The translations under genes were made by a program, and so were the position numbers. This document shows, piece by piece, positions 1-6,012 of a DNA stretch of 12,033 nucleotides (position 1 is the first letter of the stretch; the number at the start of each line of letters is the position of its first letter). The notes beneath the pieces are model-generated. The model searched no databases, was not told where the DNA came from, and saw only the letters and a program-made list of their open reading frames with translations. The stretch covers positions 1-12,033 of the forward strand of contig JAFGEY010000158.1 of assembly GCA_016931365.1 (NCBI GenBank). The letters are read 5' to 3'. Origin of the DNA: Anaerolineae bacterium (lineage in GTDB: Bacteria; Chloroflexota; Anaerolineae; JAFGEY01).

Positions 1-206
1 GACTAAGGGTCCGTAAAAGTATTAGTTCCGGCATTTTGCCGGGAAAACAAGGGGTTTTGCGGGAAGTTGTTCTTTTACGGACCCTAAGTGCTGATATTCA
101 TGGTGCGGGGGCATCTGAGGCCATCTTCACTAAAGCCAAAAGTGACATTGAGGAGCACTTTGAGGCAAAAAAGTTATTCAAACTCGTAGACGGGAAGGAG
201 ATTTGA
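1..206 (+). CDS. 3' end of an unidentified protein gene (cut by window edge)
   Basis: The frame read from base 3 is open from the window edge to the TGA at 204-206 (67 codons). Its last 38 codons look like real protein: an alanine/glycine-rich stretch (ADIHGAGASEAIF), then a charged helix with KSDIEEHFEAKKLF, ending KLVDGKEI. The first part of the visible frame, about 27 codons, is the palindromic element at 2-89, so that stretch of protein is probably insert-derived. The stop overlaps the TTG start of the HNH gene, which argues that the two genes are co-translated and work together. I do not recognise the family from this tail. Expression of the full gene cannot be judged because its start lies outside the window. 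Confidence 0.55.
   Translation, partial: LRVRKSISSGILPGKQGVLREVVLLRTLSADIHGAGASEAIFTKAKSDIEEHFEAKKLFKLVDGKEI
2..89. repeat. Palindromic element with 17/18-bp terminal inverted repeats (MITE/REP-like)
   Basis: Bases 2-19 and 72-89 are inverted copies matching at 17 of 18 positions; the inner 14 bp (6-19 against 72-85) are perfect. A second small hairpin (CCGGCA, loop TTT, TGCCGG) lies at 28-42. The pentamer CTAAG occurs at both ends (3-7 and 84-88), and removing 81 bp between copies of TAA would rejoin the host frame. No transposase is present, so this would be a non-autonomous element or a structured repeat. Assigning it to a particular insertion-sequence family is not possible from this copy alone. 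Confidence 0.6.
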
Positions 207-1105
207 GCAAAGTGAGAGGCGATTTTTCACAACGGACAATAAATTTACTACGTGAGCGAGTCAACGGCCTATGCTCAAATCCAGAATGTCGACACCCGAC
301 TCTTGGCCCTCAGGAAAAACCAGATGGAGTAATCAATATAGGTGTTGCCGCACACATAAAAGCAGCAGCCCCAGGAGGAAAGCGATACGATCCAGAACAA
401 TCTCCGGAAGAAAGAAGCAGCATCGAGAATGCTATATGGTTATGTCAAAACTGCGCAAAGTTGATAGATAGCGACGAAAGTCGGTTTACAGTCGAACTAT
501 TGCACGATTGGAAAAGGCAAGCAGAACAATCCGCCTACAAGGCAGTAGCGGCGAGACCGATACCAAATGATATGACTCAACCAATCCCAACACAGGCATT
601 AACCTCTGTGACAAAAGCAAAGGGAAGTCTGCATCTATCTATGCTCGATCCTGCCAAAAACAACAACTTGGATACCAAACTGACAGTGCCTATTCCTCGT
701 AGACCGGCCAATGGTGATCGCTTGGCTGAAAGAATTGCGATTCGGCTCTATCTGACTAATGAAAGTTCAGAGATGGCACGATTCATTCAAATTGAGTTAT
801 TTGTAAAGGCGCATTTTTTTTCTTATGATTACGAAACTGAGCCTTTGGCGATTGATGAGATGGACAACTGGGACGTAACACGGCTCGATAATAAGACGTT
901 TCGCTGTTTCTTTGAAGGCGGATCAGACATAGTCTGTCATTCAGGAAAATATCGCGATTTGGGAGTGCTTAAATTTTTGATCCCATACGGAGAGTCTGAT
1001 GACAGTGTTGCCAGGGTGAACATACCATACACAATTAGTGCCGAAAAGCATTATGGAGAAAACGGTTTGATGATTATTTGGCTCCCTCCGGCTGATAGCC
1101 TATGA
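203..1105 (+). CDS. HNH-type nuclease-domain protein with C-terminal beta-rich domain
   Basis: A 300-residue protein with an N-terminal zinc-binding HNH-like fold (about residues 12-110). Cys24/Cys29 (CSNPEC) and Cys81/Cys84 (CQNC) form the likely zinc site, His51 in AAHI is the likely catalytic histidine, and Asn76 precedes the second Cys pair. The usual His after the last CxxC is replaced by AKLID, so the final metal ligand is unclear. Proteins with this version (GVAAHI, APGGKRYD, ENAIWLCQNC) are, as I recall, annotated as HNH endonucleases, often in defence settings. Residues about 135-300 contain many short predicted strands and match nothing I know. The TTG start overlaps the upstream stop, with GGAAGGAG only 2 nt before it; GTG at 212 is an alternative with an 11-nt gap. 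Codon use is AT-richer than in the downstream genes, suggesting transfer. Nuclease domain: fairly sure; biological role: inferred. Confidence 0.8.
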   Translation: MSKVRGDFSQRTINLLRERVNGLCSNPECRHPTLGPQEKPDGVINIGVAAHIKAAAPGGKRYDPEQSPEERSSIENAIWLCQNCAKLIDSDESRFTVELLHDWKRQAEQSAYKAVAARPIPNDMTQPIPTQALTSVTKAKGSLHLSMLDPAKNNNLDTKLTVPIPRRPANGDRLAERIAIRLYLTNESSEMARFIQIELFVKAHFFSYDYETEPLAIDEMDNWDVTRLDNKTFRCFFEGGSDIVCHSGKYRDLGVLKFLIPYGESDDSVARVNIPYTISAEKHYGENGLMIIWLPPADSL

Positions 1106-1134
1106 TTCCCTTGTTACGACAGGCTACATCGTGA

Positions 1135-1278
1135 CGCTTCACCCAGCTTGGTCCGGCACACAAAAACAGGGTTATTGCCGTGCTGGATGCTTACGGCTGG
1201 CCGCACGACACCTCGGATGAAGAAATCTGGAAACGATTATTGGCGTTGAGCCTGGAGCGAGCCAAGAACGACGGATAG
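1135..1278 (+). pseudogene. C-terminal stub of an MmeI/Eco57I-like DNA methyltransferase (copy A)
   Basis: Frame 1 reads through 1135-1275 to a TAG at 1276-1278. The product contains LGPAHKN, then AVLDAYGWPHD, then SDEEIWKRLLALSLERA. This is the pattern I associate with the extreme C-terminus of large class I SAM-dependent type II/IIG methyltransferases (a histidine-bearing helix, AYGWP, then an E-rich LLxLxLERA helix). The catalytic NPPY region and about a thousand upstream residues are absent, so this is a remnant. An in-frame TGA at 1132-1134 separates it from an ATG at 1102 that overlaps the HNH stop codon. A similar stub lies at 2266-2409. Confidence 0.6.
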
Positions 1279-1402
1279 TATGTTCTGGTTTTGCCGGAAC
1301 ACCGCGAGCTGCACAAGATGTAAAAGGAAGCATACCGAATGTCTCGCACCATTGGGCTGCTACCAGGCAGTCACTGAGGCGAAAAGGTGCAAAAGATAGA
1401 CA

Positions 1403-2191
1403 ATGGAAACCGATTACCCATCTATTGAAGACCTGGGCTTGTCATCAGAGCAACTAGAAGCGGTGGAATTCGTCGTCGAATTCACCAGGCAAATGGTTTT
1501 CCTTGCTTTTCCTGGACACAAAACGTCGGCAAGCGCGTCAAACTTGATCAAGGAAGTCTATCGAGTTGCGGATGATCTGCTGAGCGGGTGCTTGAAAAGT
1601 GGAACCAAGCTGCCCTGCAAGGAGGGATGTTTTTGGTGCTGTTTTTTGCAGGTCAAGGTAACTCCGCTAGAAGTGATGTGCATTGTTGATTATTTGCACT
1701 CTCATCTAGAACCAGGGGAGATATCAGAGTTGCAACAGCAATTGGTCAAGACGGATGACATAACGCGAGGGATGGACGGCCAGCAAAGGGTGTGTGCAAA
1801 AATGATGTGCCCGTTGCTTGTGGATGGCAAATGTTTGGTTTATCCGGTAAGGCCAATTGTGTGTAGATTTTACCATTCGCAGAACCTGTCGGATTGCAAA
1901 GCGATACTAGACCAGGGCGGCGGCAACATGATGATACGCCGTGATATTTCTGGCTTGAGCATAGGTATCTTGGCAGGTTTGATAGAGGGTCTACGCCAGG
2001 CCGGGTTACAGACGCGCCTGTTGGAGCTTACAACTGGATTGCGGATCGCTGTGGATGGGCCTGGATCTGAGCTGGTGAAAAGGTGGTTATCCGGTGAACC
2101 CGCGTTTGTGGAAGCAGAGATAGCAGGCGCAAAAAAGATCGAAAGCTTTTATCGGGCACTGGTCGAAGAATTGGCAGAACCACTGTGCTGA
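1403..2191 (+). CDS. YkgJ-family cysteine-cluster protein (putative Zn/Fe-chelating)
   Basis: A 262-residue cytoplasmic protein with no signal peptide. The hallmark is Cys72-x3-Cys76-x2-Cys79-Cys80 (CKEGCFWCC), followed by Cys131, Cys136, Cys144, Cys154 and Cys165. The segment CPLLVDGKCLVYPVRPIVCR is typical of the CxxCxxCC/YkgJ family, which is thought to bind zinc or an iron-sulfur centre; no reaction is established for it. The N-terminal 65 residues and the C-terminal 90 are mostly helical, so the protein is longer than minimal YkgJ domains. The ATG at 1403 has only a weak purine-rich stretch upstream (AAAAGG, 1383-1388). It sits alone between two methyltransferase stubs on the same strand, and its AT-leaning codon use resembles the HNH gene. 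Family membership is clear; function is not. Confidence 0.85.
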   Translation: METDYPSIEDLGLSSEQLEAVEFVVEFTRQMVFLAFPGHKTSASASNLIKEVYRVADDLLSGCLKSGTKLPCKEGCFWCCFLQVKVTPLEVMCIVDYLHSHLEPGEISELQQQLVKTDDITRGMDGQQRVCAKMMCPLLVDGKCLVYPVRPIVCRFYHSQNLSDCKAILDQGGGNMMIRRDISGLSIGILAGLIEGLRQAGLQTRLLELTTGLRIAVDGPGSELVKRWLSGEPAFVEAEIAGAKKIESFYRALVEELAEPLC

Positions 2192-2265
2192 ACAAGCACA
2201 TCCGGGTCGCGCCGTATTTTGTCGGATCACCGTAAATTTCCTCGTCACGCCGCTCTGCGTCGTAA

Positions 2266-2409
2266 CGCCACACCGGGCGCTCCGCGCCCCAACCATCATC
2301 GGAAGCCGCCTATGGCCGGCCGCACCAACTATCGGACGAAGAGATTTTGGAACGCCTGCTGGCCGTGAATCTGGAGCGGGCCAACACGCGCCCGTCACCT
2401 GGCAAGTGA
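2266..2409 (+). pseudogene. C-terminal stub of a second MmeI/Eco57I-like DNA methyltransferase (copy B)
   Basis: Frame 1 is open from 2266 to the TGA at 2407-2409. It reads EAAYGRPHQ, then LSDEEILERLLAVNLERA, then NTRPSPGK. It matches copy A (1135-1278) over the AYGxPH...SDEEI...RLLA..LERA section and appears to have lost the tryptophan of AYGWP by a single TGG to CGG change. The frame is closed by a TAA at 2263-2265 and there is no start or catalytic domain, so this is a remnant. Its stop codon lies inside the perfect hairpin at 2387-2417. The surrounding gap 2192-2486 holds nothing else I can support. Confidence 0.55.
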
Positions 2410-2417
2410 CGGGCGCG
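2387..2417. other. Perfect 12-bp hairpin after methyltransferase stub B
   Basis: CGCGCCCGTCAC at 2387-2398 pairs exactly with GTGACGGGCGCG at 2406-2417, with a 7-base loop. There is no T-run directly after it on either strand; the nearest is five Ts at 2433-2437, 15 bases downstream on +. It is therefore not a textbook intrinsic terminator, but it could stabilise or end transcripts from the YkgJ side or from the converging sulfatase gene. Confidence 0.5.
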
Positions 2418-2486
2418 TAGAGCCGCTTGAGGTTTTTGAGAGGATCAAGTTGAGCGATCGGGATTCTGGTCTGTCGATCGGCCGGC

Positions 2487-3839
2487 TCAGGGCCGATAAA
2501 CCGGATCGCCCTGGCCGTTGACCGGGTACCCGGCGGCGCGGATCAAGTCCTGGCCGGGCAGAAACCGGTCGCCGCGCGCGGCCAGACGCTCGCGCAGGCC
2601 GGCGTCCAGTTCGGCCCGGATCGGCGCATATTCGGGGTCGTTGACGACATTGTTCATCTGGTAGGGATCGATCTCATTGTCGTAGAGCATCCACGGGCCG
2701 TCGCGGTCGACCACGTAGGTGTAGCGCCGGGAGCGCAGCCCGCGCCAGTCGCGCCCGCCGCTGTGGTAGGCGTATTGGTGAAAGCAGGCCGGCAGTTCGA
2801 TCAAGGCCGCCGTTTCGGGCGCCGGGGCGTTGCCGCGCAGGAACGGCGCAAAATCTTTGCCCTCGACACTGCCGGGGATGGGAAGCCCGGCCAGACCGAG
2901 CAGCGTCGGCATCAGGTCGGGCGCGTTGATCGGCGCGTCGATGGTGCGGCCCCGGCGGCCAAACTGCGCCGGCCAGCGCAGCAGCAGCGGCGCCCGGATC
3001 GACTCGTCCCACGGTCGCTGCTTGTTGCGCGCGCCGTGCGAGCCGAGCATGTCGCCGTGATCCGAGGTGAATACGACCAGCGTGTTTTCGAACACCCCCG
3101 CTTCGTCCAACGTGCGCAGCAGTTCCCCCAAACACCAGTCGAGCGCCGAGCAGTGGGCGTAATAGCCGGCCAGCCATTCGCGGGCCGCGGCTTCCATTTC
3201 GGCGGGCACGTTGGGGCGCAGTTCGAGCGCGGCCGGGTCGTACAACTGCCTGAATTCCTCCGGCGCGGTCTGGTAGGGATCGTGCGGCGGCCCCCAGGAA
3301 AGCATCAACAGAAAGGGACGCGCGGCAGAGTGACTGCGGATGTAGGCCTGCGCGTCTCGCGTCTGCGCGATGGCGTCATAGCCATCCCACCACAGCCGTT
3401 CCGGGCCGTGGGCATAATAAAACGAGTCGTTGTAGTCGTGCGTGCATTCGCGCACCTTCCAGTAATCGAATCCCTTGCGCCGCTCCGGGGGGATGAAGGC
3501 GCTGCGCCCATGCCCATCGATGTGCCATTTGCCGACGTAGGCCGTGTCGTAACCGGCGGCCTTGAAACACTCGGCCAGATAGTGGGGAGCGCCGCGGATC
3601 GGCACGTCGTTGACAAACACGCCGTGAGTGAGTGGATATTGCCCGGTCATCAAAGTCGCCCGCCAGGGGCTGCACACCGGACAGTTGGCGACGGCGTGCG
3701 TCAGGTTGAGGCTTTCCAGCGCCAGGCGATCCAGGTTGGGCGTTCGCACGTTGGGATCGCCCGCATAGCCCGTCGCCTGCGCGCGCCACTGGTCACCGAA
3801 AACGAAAAGGATGTTGGGGCGATCCAAACCGTTTATCAC
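2487..3839 (-). CDS. Type I sulfatase (arylsulfatase/alkaline-phosphatase superfamily)
   Basis: Predicted 450-residue hydrolase of sulfate esters. The formylglycine site is Cys56 in CSPWRATLMTG. It keeps the C-x-P-x-R core but has Trp where Ser/Ala is usual. Metal and sulfate ligands are visible: Asp16 (FGDQ), Lys104 and His106 (GKWHIDGH), His186 (PPHDPY), Asp260 and His261 (TSDHGD), and Lys273 (NKQRPWDES). A C-terminal LYDNEIDPYQMNN segment is also typical of the family. There is no signal peptide, so it is probably cytoplasmic. The frame extends to a TTG at 3854, but GTG 3839 is preferred because AGAGGT lies 3 nt before it while the TTG has no ribosome site. It follows a second sulfatase across a 65-80 bp gap, probably in one operon. 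No FGE or anSME maturase is in the window. The substrate is unknown; phosphonate or phosphate-ester hydrolysis is a possible alternative. Confidence 0.88.
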   Translation of the reverse strand: MINGLDRPNILFVFGDQWRAQATGYAGDPNVRTPNLDRLALESLNLTHAVANCPVCSPWRATLMTGQYPLTHGVFVNDVPIRGAPHYLAECFKAAGYDTAYVGKWHIDGHGRSAFIPPERRKGFDYWKVRECTHDYNDSFYYAHGPERLWWDGYDAIAQTRDAQAYIRSHSAARPFLLMLSWGPPHDPYQTAPEEFRQLYDPAALELRPNVPAEMEAAAREWLAGYYAHCSALDWCLGELLRTLDEAGVFENTLVVFTSDHGDMLGSHGARNKQRPWDESIRAPLLLRWPAQFGRRGRTIDAPINAPDLMPTLLGLAGLPIPGSVEGKDFAPFLRGNAPAPETAALIELPACFHQYAYHSGGRDWRGLRSRRYTYVVDRDGPWMLYDNEIDPYQMNNVVNDPEYAPIRAELDAGLRERLAARGDRFLPGQDLIRAAGYPVNGQGDPVYRP

Positions 3840-3842
3840 TTT

Positions 3843-3849
3843 ACCTCTC
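3843..3849 (-). promoter_or_regulatory. Ribosome binding site deciding the start of the first sulfatase
   Basis: On the minus strand GAGAGGT is followed by three bases and then GTG at 3839-3837. This site lies inside the longer frame beginning at TTG 3854, which itself has no Shine-Dalgarno sequence, so the shorter protein is favoured. Confidence 0.55.
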
Positions 3850-3861
3850 GGCAAATGCGTC

Positions 3862-3920
3862 GACCGCCGACGGCTGACCGCCGTTTGCCGCCGGTCGCCG
3901 TCGGTCAGCCGTCAGCGGTC
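3862..3920. repeat. Long imperfect inverted repeat between the two sulfatase genes
   Basis: Bases 3862-3879 and 3903-3920 are inverted copies with one mismatch in 18; the core GACGGCTGACC / GGTCAGCCGTC is perfect. The 23-base loop contains further GCCG/CGGTC repeats, giving alternative pairings. The right arm ends exactly at the stop codon of the second sulfatase (TAG, 3922-3920). In the minus-strand transcript it would form a strong hairpin just after that stop with no U-tract, more like a REP-type or mRNA-stabilising element than a terminator. Confidence 0.65.
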
Positions 3921-5392
3921 TATTTGTCCAACCCCAACCGCACATACTGCGACGGCGGCGCGTCCATGTTCTCCATCGTCTTCCTCAGCAAATCGATGTA
4001 CTGCGCCTCTTGAGGCGTCCCCGCCAGGTTGGTCGTCTGGGCATAGTCGGTTTCGAGGTTGTACAGCATCGACTCGGCCCAATCGGGGCTGCGACGTCTG
4101 TACGCATCAGCGCGGATGACCGGGTAAGGCGTCCACGGCAGGAAATGCCCCAACTCGGCTCCATCGTAAAAAGAGAGGTGACACACGTCGCGCATGCTGA
4201 ACGAACCGGGGGTCAGAAAATAGCGATACAGCGGCGTGTTACTCTCCACTGGAGCGCGGAAATAGGTGCACACGCCGTCGGTCACGTTGACCGTCTGCCC
4301 GAACCAGCCATACAACGCCGACTGGCGTTTTGCCGGCGCGTTCTCGTACAACATCGGCAGCCAGGGTTCGCCGTGGATGGGCACGGTACACGGCACGCCA
4401 AAATATTCGAGCAAAGTAGGCATCAGGTCGACGTTTTGGGTCAACTGGCCGCGCCGCTCGCCGGCGTGCGCGTCGCCCGGCAGATGGACGATCAACGGGA
4501 TGTGAGCCAGTTCATTCCAGCACTGCCAGGCATTCTTGCCGGTCAGGCCGCGCTCGCCGAGCAGGTGTCCGTGGTCGGTGGTGAGGATGATCAAGGTATC
4601 ATCGAATGCGTTCTGGCGCTTCAATTCATCGAGCAGTTTGCCAAACCACTCGTCCATCATGGTCAATGTGGCCGCGTACTGCTTGCGCAGGTGTTTTGTC
4701 GCCGCACTTTCCCGGTCGACTTTTTCGTAGCCGCTCCAGTTGTACAGCGGGCCGTCCCAGTCGTCCCTGTAGCGGTCGAGGTATTCGGGCGGGCAGTCGA
4801 ACGGCTCGTGTGGATCAAAGACCTCCACCCAGAGAAAATAATTGTCGGCCCCCTCGTTGGCTTGGAGCCAGTCGATCGCCCCCTGAAAGGTGCGCGGCGT
4901 GGAAAAATCGGCGGCAGATTTGAAAGCGGTCTGGTTCAGTGCGTATTGATCTTTCCATTTGCCAAGGTGTTCCGGCTCTGGTGGCCGATCGACGCGCGAG
5001 ACATAGGTGTCCCACTCTTGCCCGCGATGGAAATTCCACGAGTTGAAGGGCATGTGATAGTTTTCGCCACCAACGTGAAAATAGTGGTAATGATCGGTCT
5101 CCATATGGCAAAAGACGCCTCGGCCGTCTGCGGCCGCGTGATCCTGAAGCAAAGGCGGGAAGGGCACGTCGAATGGCTCCAGACCGCCCCACTCGCGCTC
5201 CAAAAAATTGAGCCGCCCGGTGATCAGGTCGCGCCGGGCGGGCATACAGGGCGCCGAGCCGATCCAGTGATTGTCAAACGTGACCGACATTCTGGCAAAG
5301 CGCTCGATGTTGGGAGCCTGCACCCAATCGTTGCCATAGGAAGGCAAAAAGTGGCGGTTGAGAGAATCAGATAAAACAAGGATGGCTTTCAT
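3920..5392 (-). CDS. Type I sulfatase, second paralogue
   Basis: A 490-residue sulfatase-superfamily protein. Cys49 in CMPARRDLITG is a canonical C-x-P-[SA]-R formylglycine site. Other expected residues are visible: Asp9 (LVLSDS) as first metal ligand, His195 (FDPHEP), Asp273 and His274 (TTDHGH), and Lys286 (GKNAW). The C-terminus has MLYNLETDYAQTTNL, the usual closing motif. There is no signal peptide or membrane segment, so it is probably cytoplasmic, or its substrate is imported. ATG at 5392 has GGGAG 8 nt upstream. It is clearly diverged from the neighbouring sulfatase in active-site surroundings, so a different substrate is likely. It lies 171 bp downstream of the acyl carrier protein gene, with an inverted repeat in between. 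Activity depends on a maturase encoded elsewhere. Family: sure; substrate: unknown. Confidence 0.9.
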   Translation of the reverse strand: MKAILVLSDSLNRHFLPSYGNDWVQAPNIERFARMSVTFDNHWIGSAPCMPARRDLITGRLNFLEREWGGLEPFDVPFPPLLQDHAAADGRGVFCHMETDHYHYFHVGGENYHMPFNSWNFHRGQEWDTYVSRVDRPPEPEHLGKWKDQYALNQTAFKSAADFSTPRTFQGAIDWLQANEGADNYFLWVEVFDPHEPFDCPPEYLDRYRDDWDGPLYNWSGYEKVDRESAATKHLRKQYAATLTMMDEWFGKLLDELKRQNAFDDTLIILTTDHGHLLGERGLTGKNAWQCWNELAHIPLIVHLPGDAHAGERRGQLTQNVDLMPTLLEYFGVPCTVPIHGEPWLPMLYENAPAKRQSALYGWFGQTVNVTDGVCTYFRAPVESNTPLYRYFLTPGSFSMRDVCHLSFYDGAELGHFLPWTPYPVIRADAYRRRSPDWAESMLYNLETDYAQTTNLAGTPQEAQYIDLLRKTMENMDAPPSQYVRLGLDK

Positions 5393-5470
5393 AGCACGTA
5401 CTCCCGTTCAAATCTCAAAACGTCGTCCTGCCGATTGGGGCCTGCATAAATTGCCCTCGAGGATCAAGAT

Positions 5471-5512
5471 AACAACCTCCTGGAAAGGTTTATGCACCAC
5501 CAGGAGGTTGTT
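5471..5512. other. Perfect 13-bp inverted repeat between acpP and the sulfatases
   Basis: AACAACCTCCTGG at 5471-5483 pairs with CCAGGAGGTTGTT at 5500-5512 around a 16-base loop. It lies downstream of the acyl carrier protein gene on the minus strand. The following minus-strand sequence (ATCTTGATCC) has no T-run, so termination would be weak. It may attenuate read-through into the sulfatase genes or protect the short acpP message. I see no clear promoter in 5393-5470. Confidence 0.5.
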
Positions 5513-5563
5513 CGATGGCCCCACAATCGCCGGGAGAAAGACAGGTAAACAGGCCCAACCGTT

Positions 5564-5809
5564 TTACTCGTCCCCCGCAGCCAATCGTGCTTCGATGTAC
5601 GTCACGGCGTCGCCAACAGTCTTGATGTTCTTGACGTCTTCGTCCGGGATGGGCGAGCCAAACTCATCTTCAAAAGCCATCAGCAGTTCGACCAGGTCCA
5701 GCGAGTCTGCTTCCAGATCCTCCTTAAAATTGGCCGCCGGAGTAACCTGATCCGCGTCGACATCCAGTAACTCAACCACAATATCCTTTACCTTGGCAAA
5801 AACATCCAT
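5564..5809 (-). CDS. acpP: Acyl carrier protein
   Basis: An 81-residue acidic protein carrying acyl chains on phosphopantetheine for fatty-acid synthesis. Ser36 in [19 protein letters not shown] is the attachment site; the four-helix ACP pattern (DxV...[12 protein letters not shown]...[19 protein letters not shown]) is complete and the length is standard. The frame extends to an ATG at 5821, but the bases after that ATG are the ribosome site itself (GGAGG at 5819-5815, 5 nt before ATG 5809), so 5809 is the real start. It is transcribed from its own promoter (5849-5877), divergent from the prenyl synthase gene. No fab genes are adjacent, which is unusual for acpP but fits a scattered pathway. 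A secondary-metabolism carrier is possible; the sequence looks like the housekeeping type. Confidence 0.92.
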   Translation of the reverse strand: MDVFAKVKDIVVELLDVDADQVTPAANFKEDLEADSLDLVELLMAFEDEFGSPIPDEDVKNIKTVGDAVTYIEARLAAGDE

Positions 5810-5814
5810 TTTTT

Positions 5815-5819
5815 CCTCC
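5815..5819 (-). promoter_or_regulatory. Ribosome binding site deciding the acpP start
   Basis: GGAGG on the minus strand is followed by five bases and ATG 5809. The longer frame's ATG (5821) lies directly in front of this site and has none of its own, so it is very unlikely to be used. Confidence 0.8.
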
Positions 5820-5848
5820 ATAAAATAACGGTGAATAAGCGCACTCTT

Positions 5849-5877
5849 ATTTTACCCATCTTTTCAATTCTCGTCAA
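5849..5877 (-). promoter_or_regulatory. Sigma70-type promoter for acpP
   Basis: On the minus strand, TTGACG (5877-5872) and TAAAAT (5854-5849) are separated by exactly 17 bp. Both match the consensus at five of six positions. Transcription would start near 5842, giving a leader of roughly 30 nt before ATG 5809. Confidence 0.75.
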
Positions 5878-5908
5878 AATCTGAGATGAGACCTACTCGC
5901 CCAGACAT

Positions 5909-5937
5909 TTGACAGCAGCTTGCATCCTTGCTAAGAT
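5909..5937 (+). promoter_or_regulatory. Sigma70-type promoter for the polyprenyl diphosphate synthase
   Basis: A perfect TTGACA at 5909-5914 and TAAGAT at 5932-5937 are separated by 17 bp. The predicted start is near 5944, about 70 nt before ATG 6013. Its -35 box lies 31 bp from that of the divergent acpP promoter, so a regulator binding between them could affect both genes. Confidence 0.75.
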
Positions 5938-6012
5938 CAAACTCCTGACAACATAACACAGTGGACGGGAGCGAGTTTCGAACGAGCCGCCCGTGGAAAA
6001 TGAGGAATAACT

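Noticed and set aside
2028..2398. Minus-strand frames covering the end of the YkgJ gene and stub B
   Set aside because: They overlap a clearly coding region and a recognisable methyltransferase tail on +, and their products show no known motif, although the segment WRYDAERRDEEIYGDP looked protein-like at first.
2387..2437. Intrinsic terminator after stub B
   Set aside because: The stem is perfect but the T-run begins 15 bases after it, too far for a standard Rho-independent terminator, so it is listed only as a hairpin.
2763..5374. Long + strand open frames of 416 and 454 codons opposite the two sulfatases
   Set aside because: They lie antisense to genes with complete active-site motifs, have arginine/valine-rich low-complexity composition, and arise from the GC-rich third positions of the real genes.
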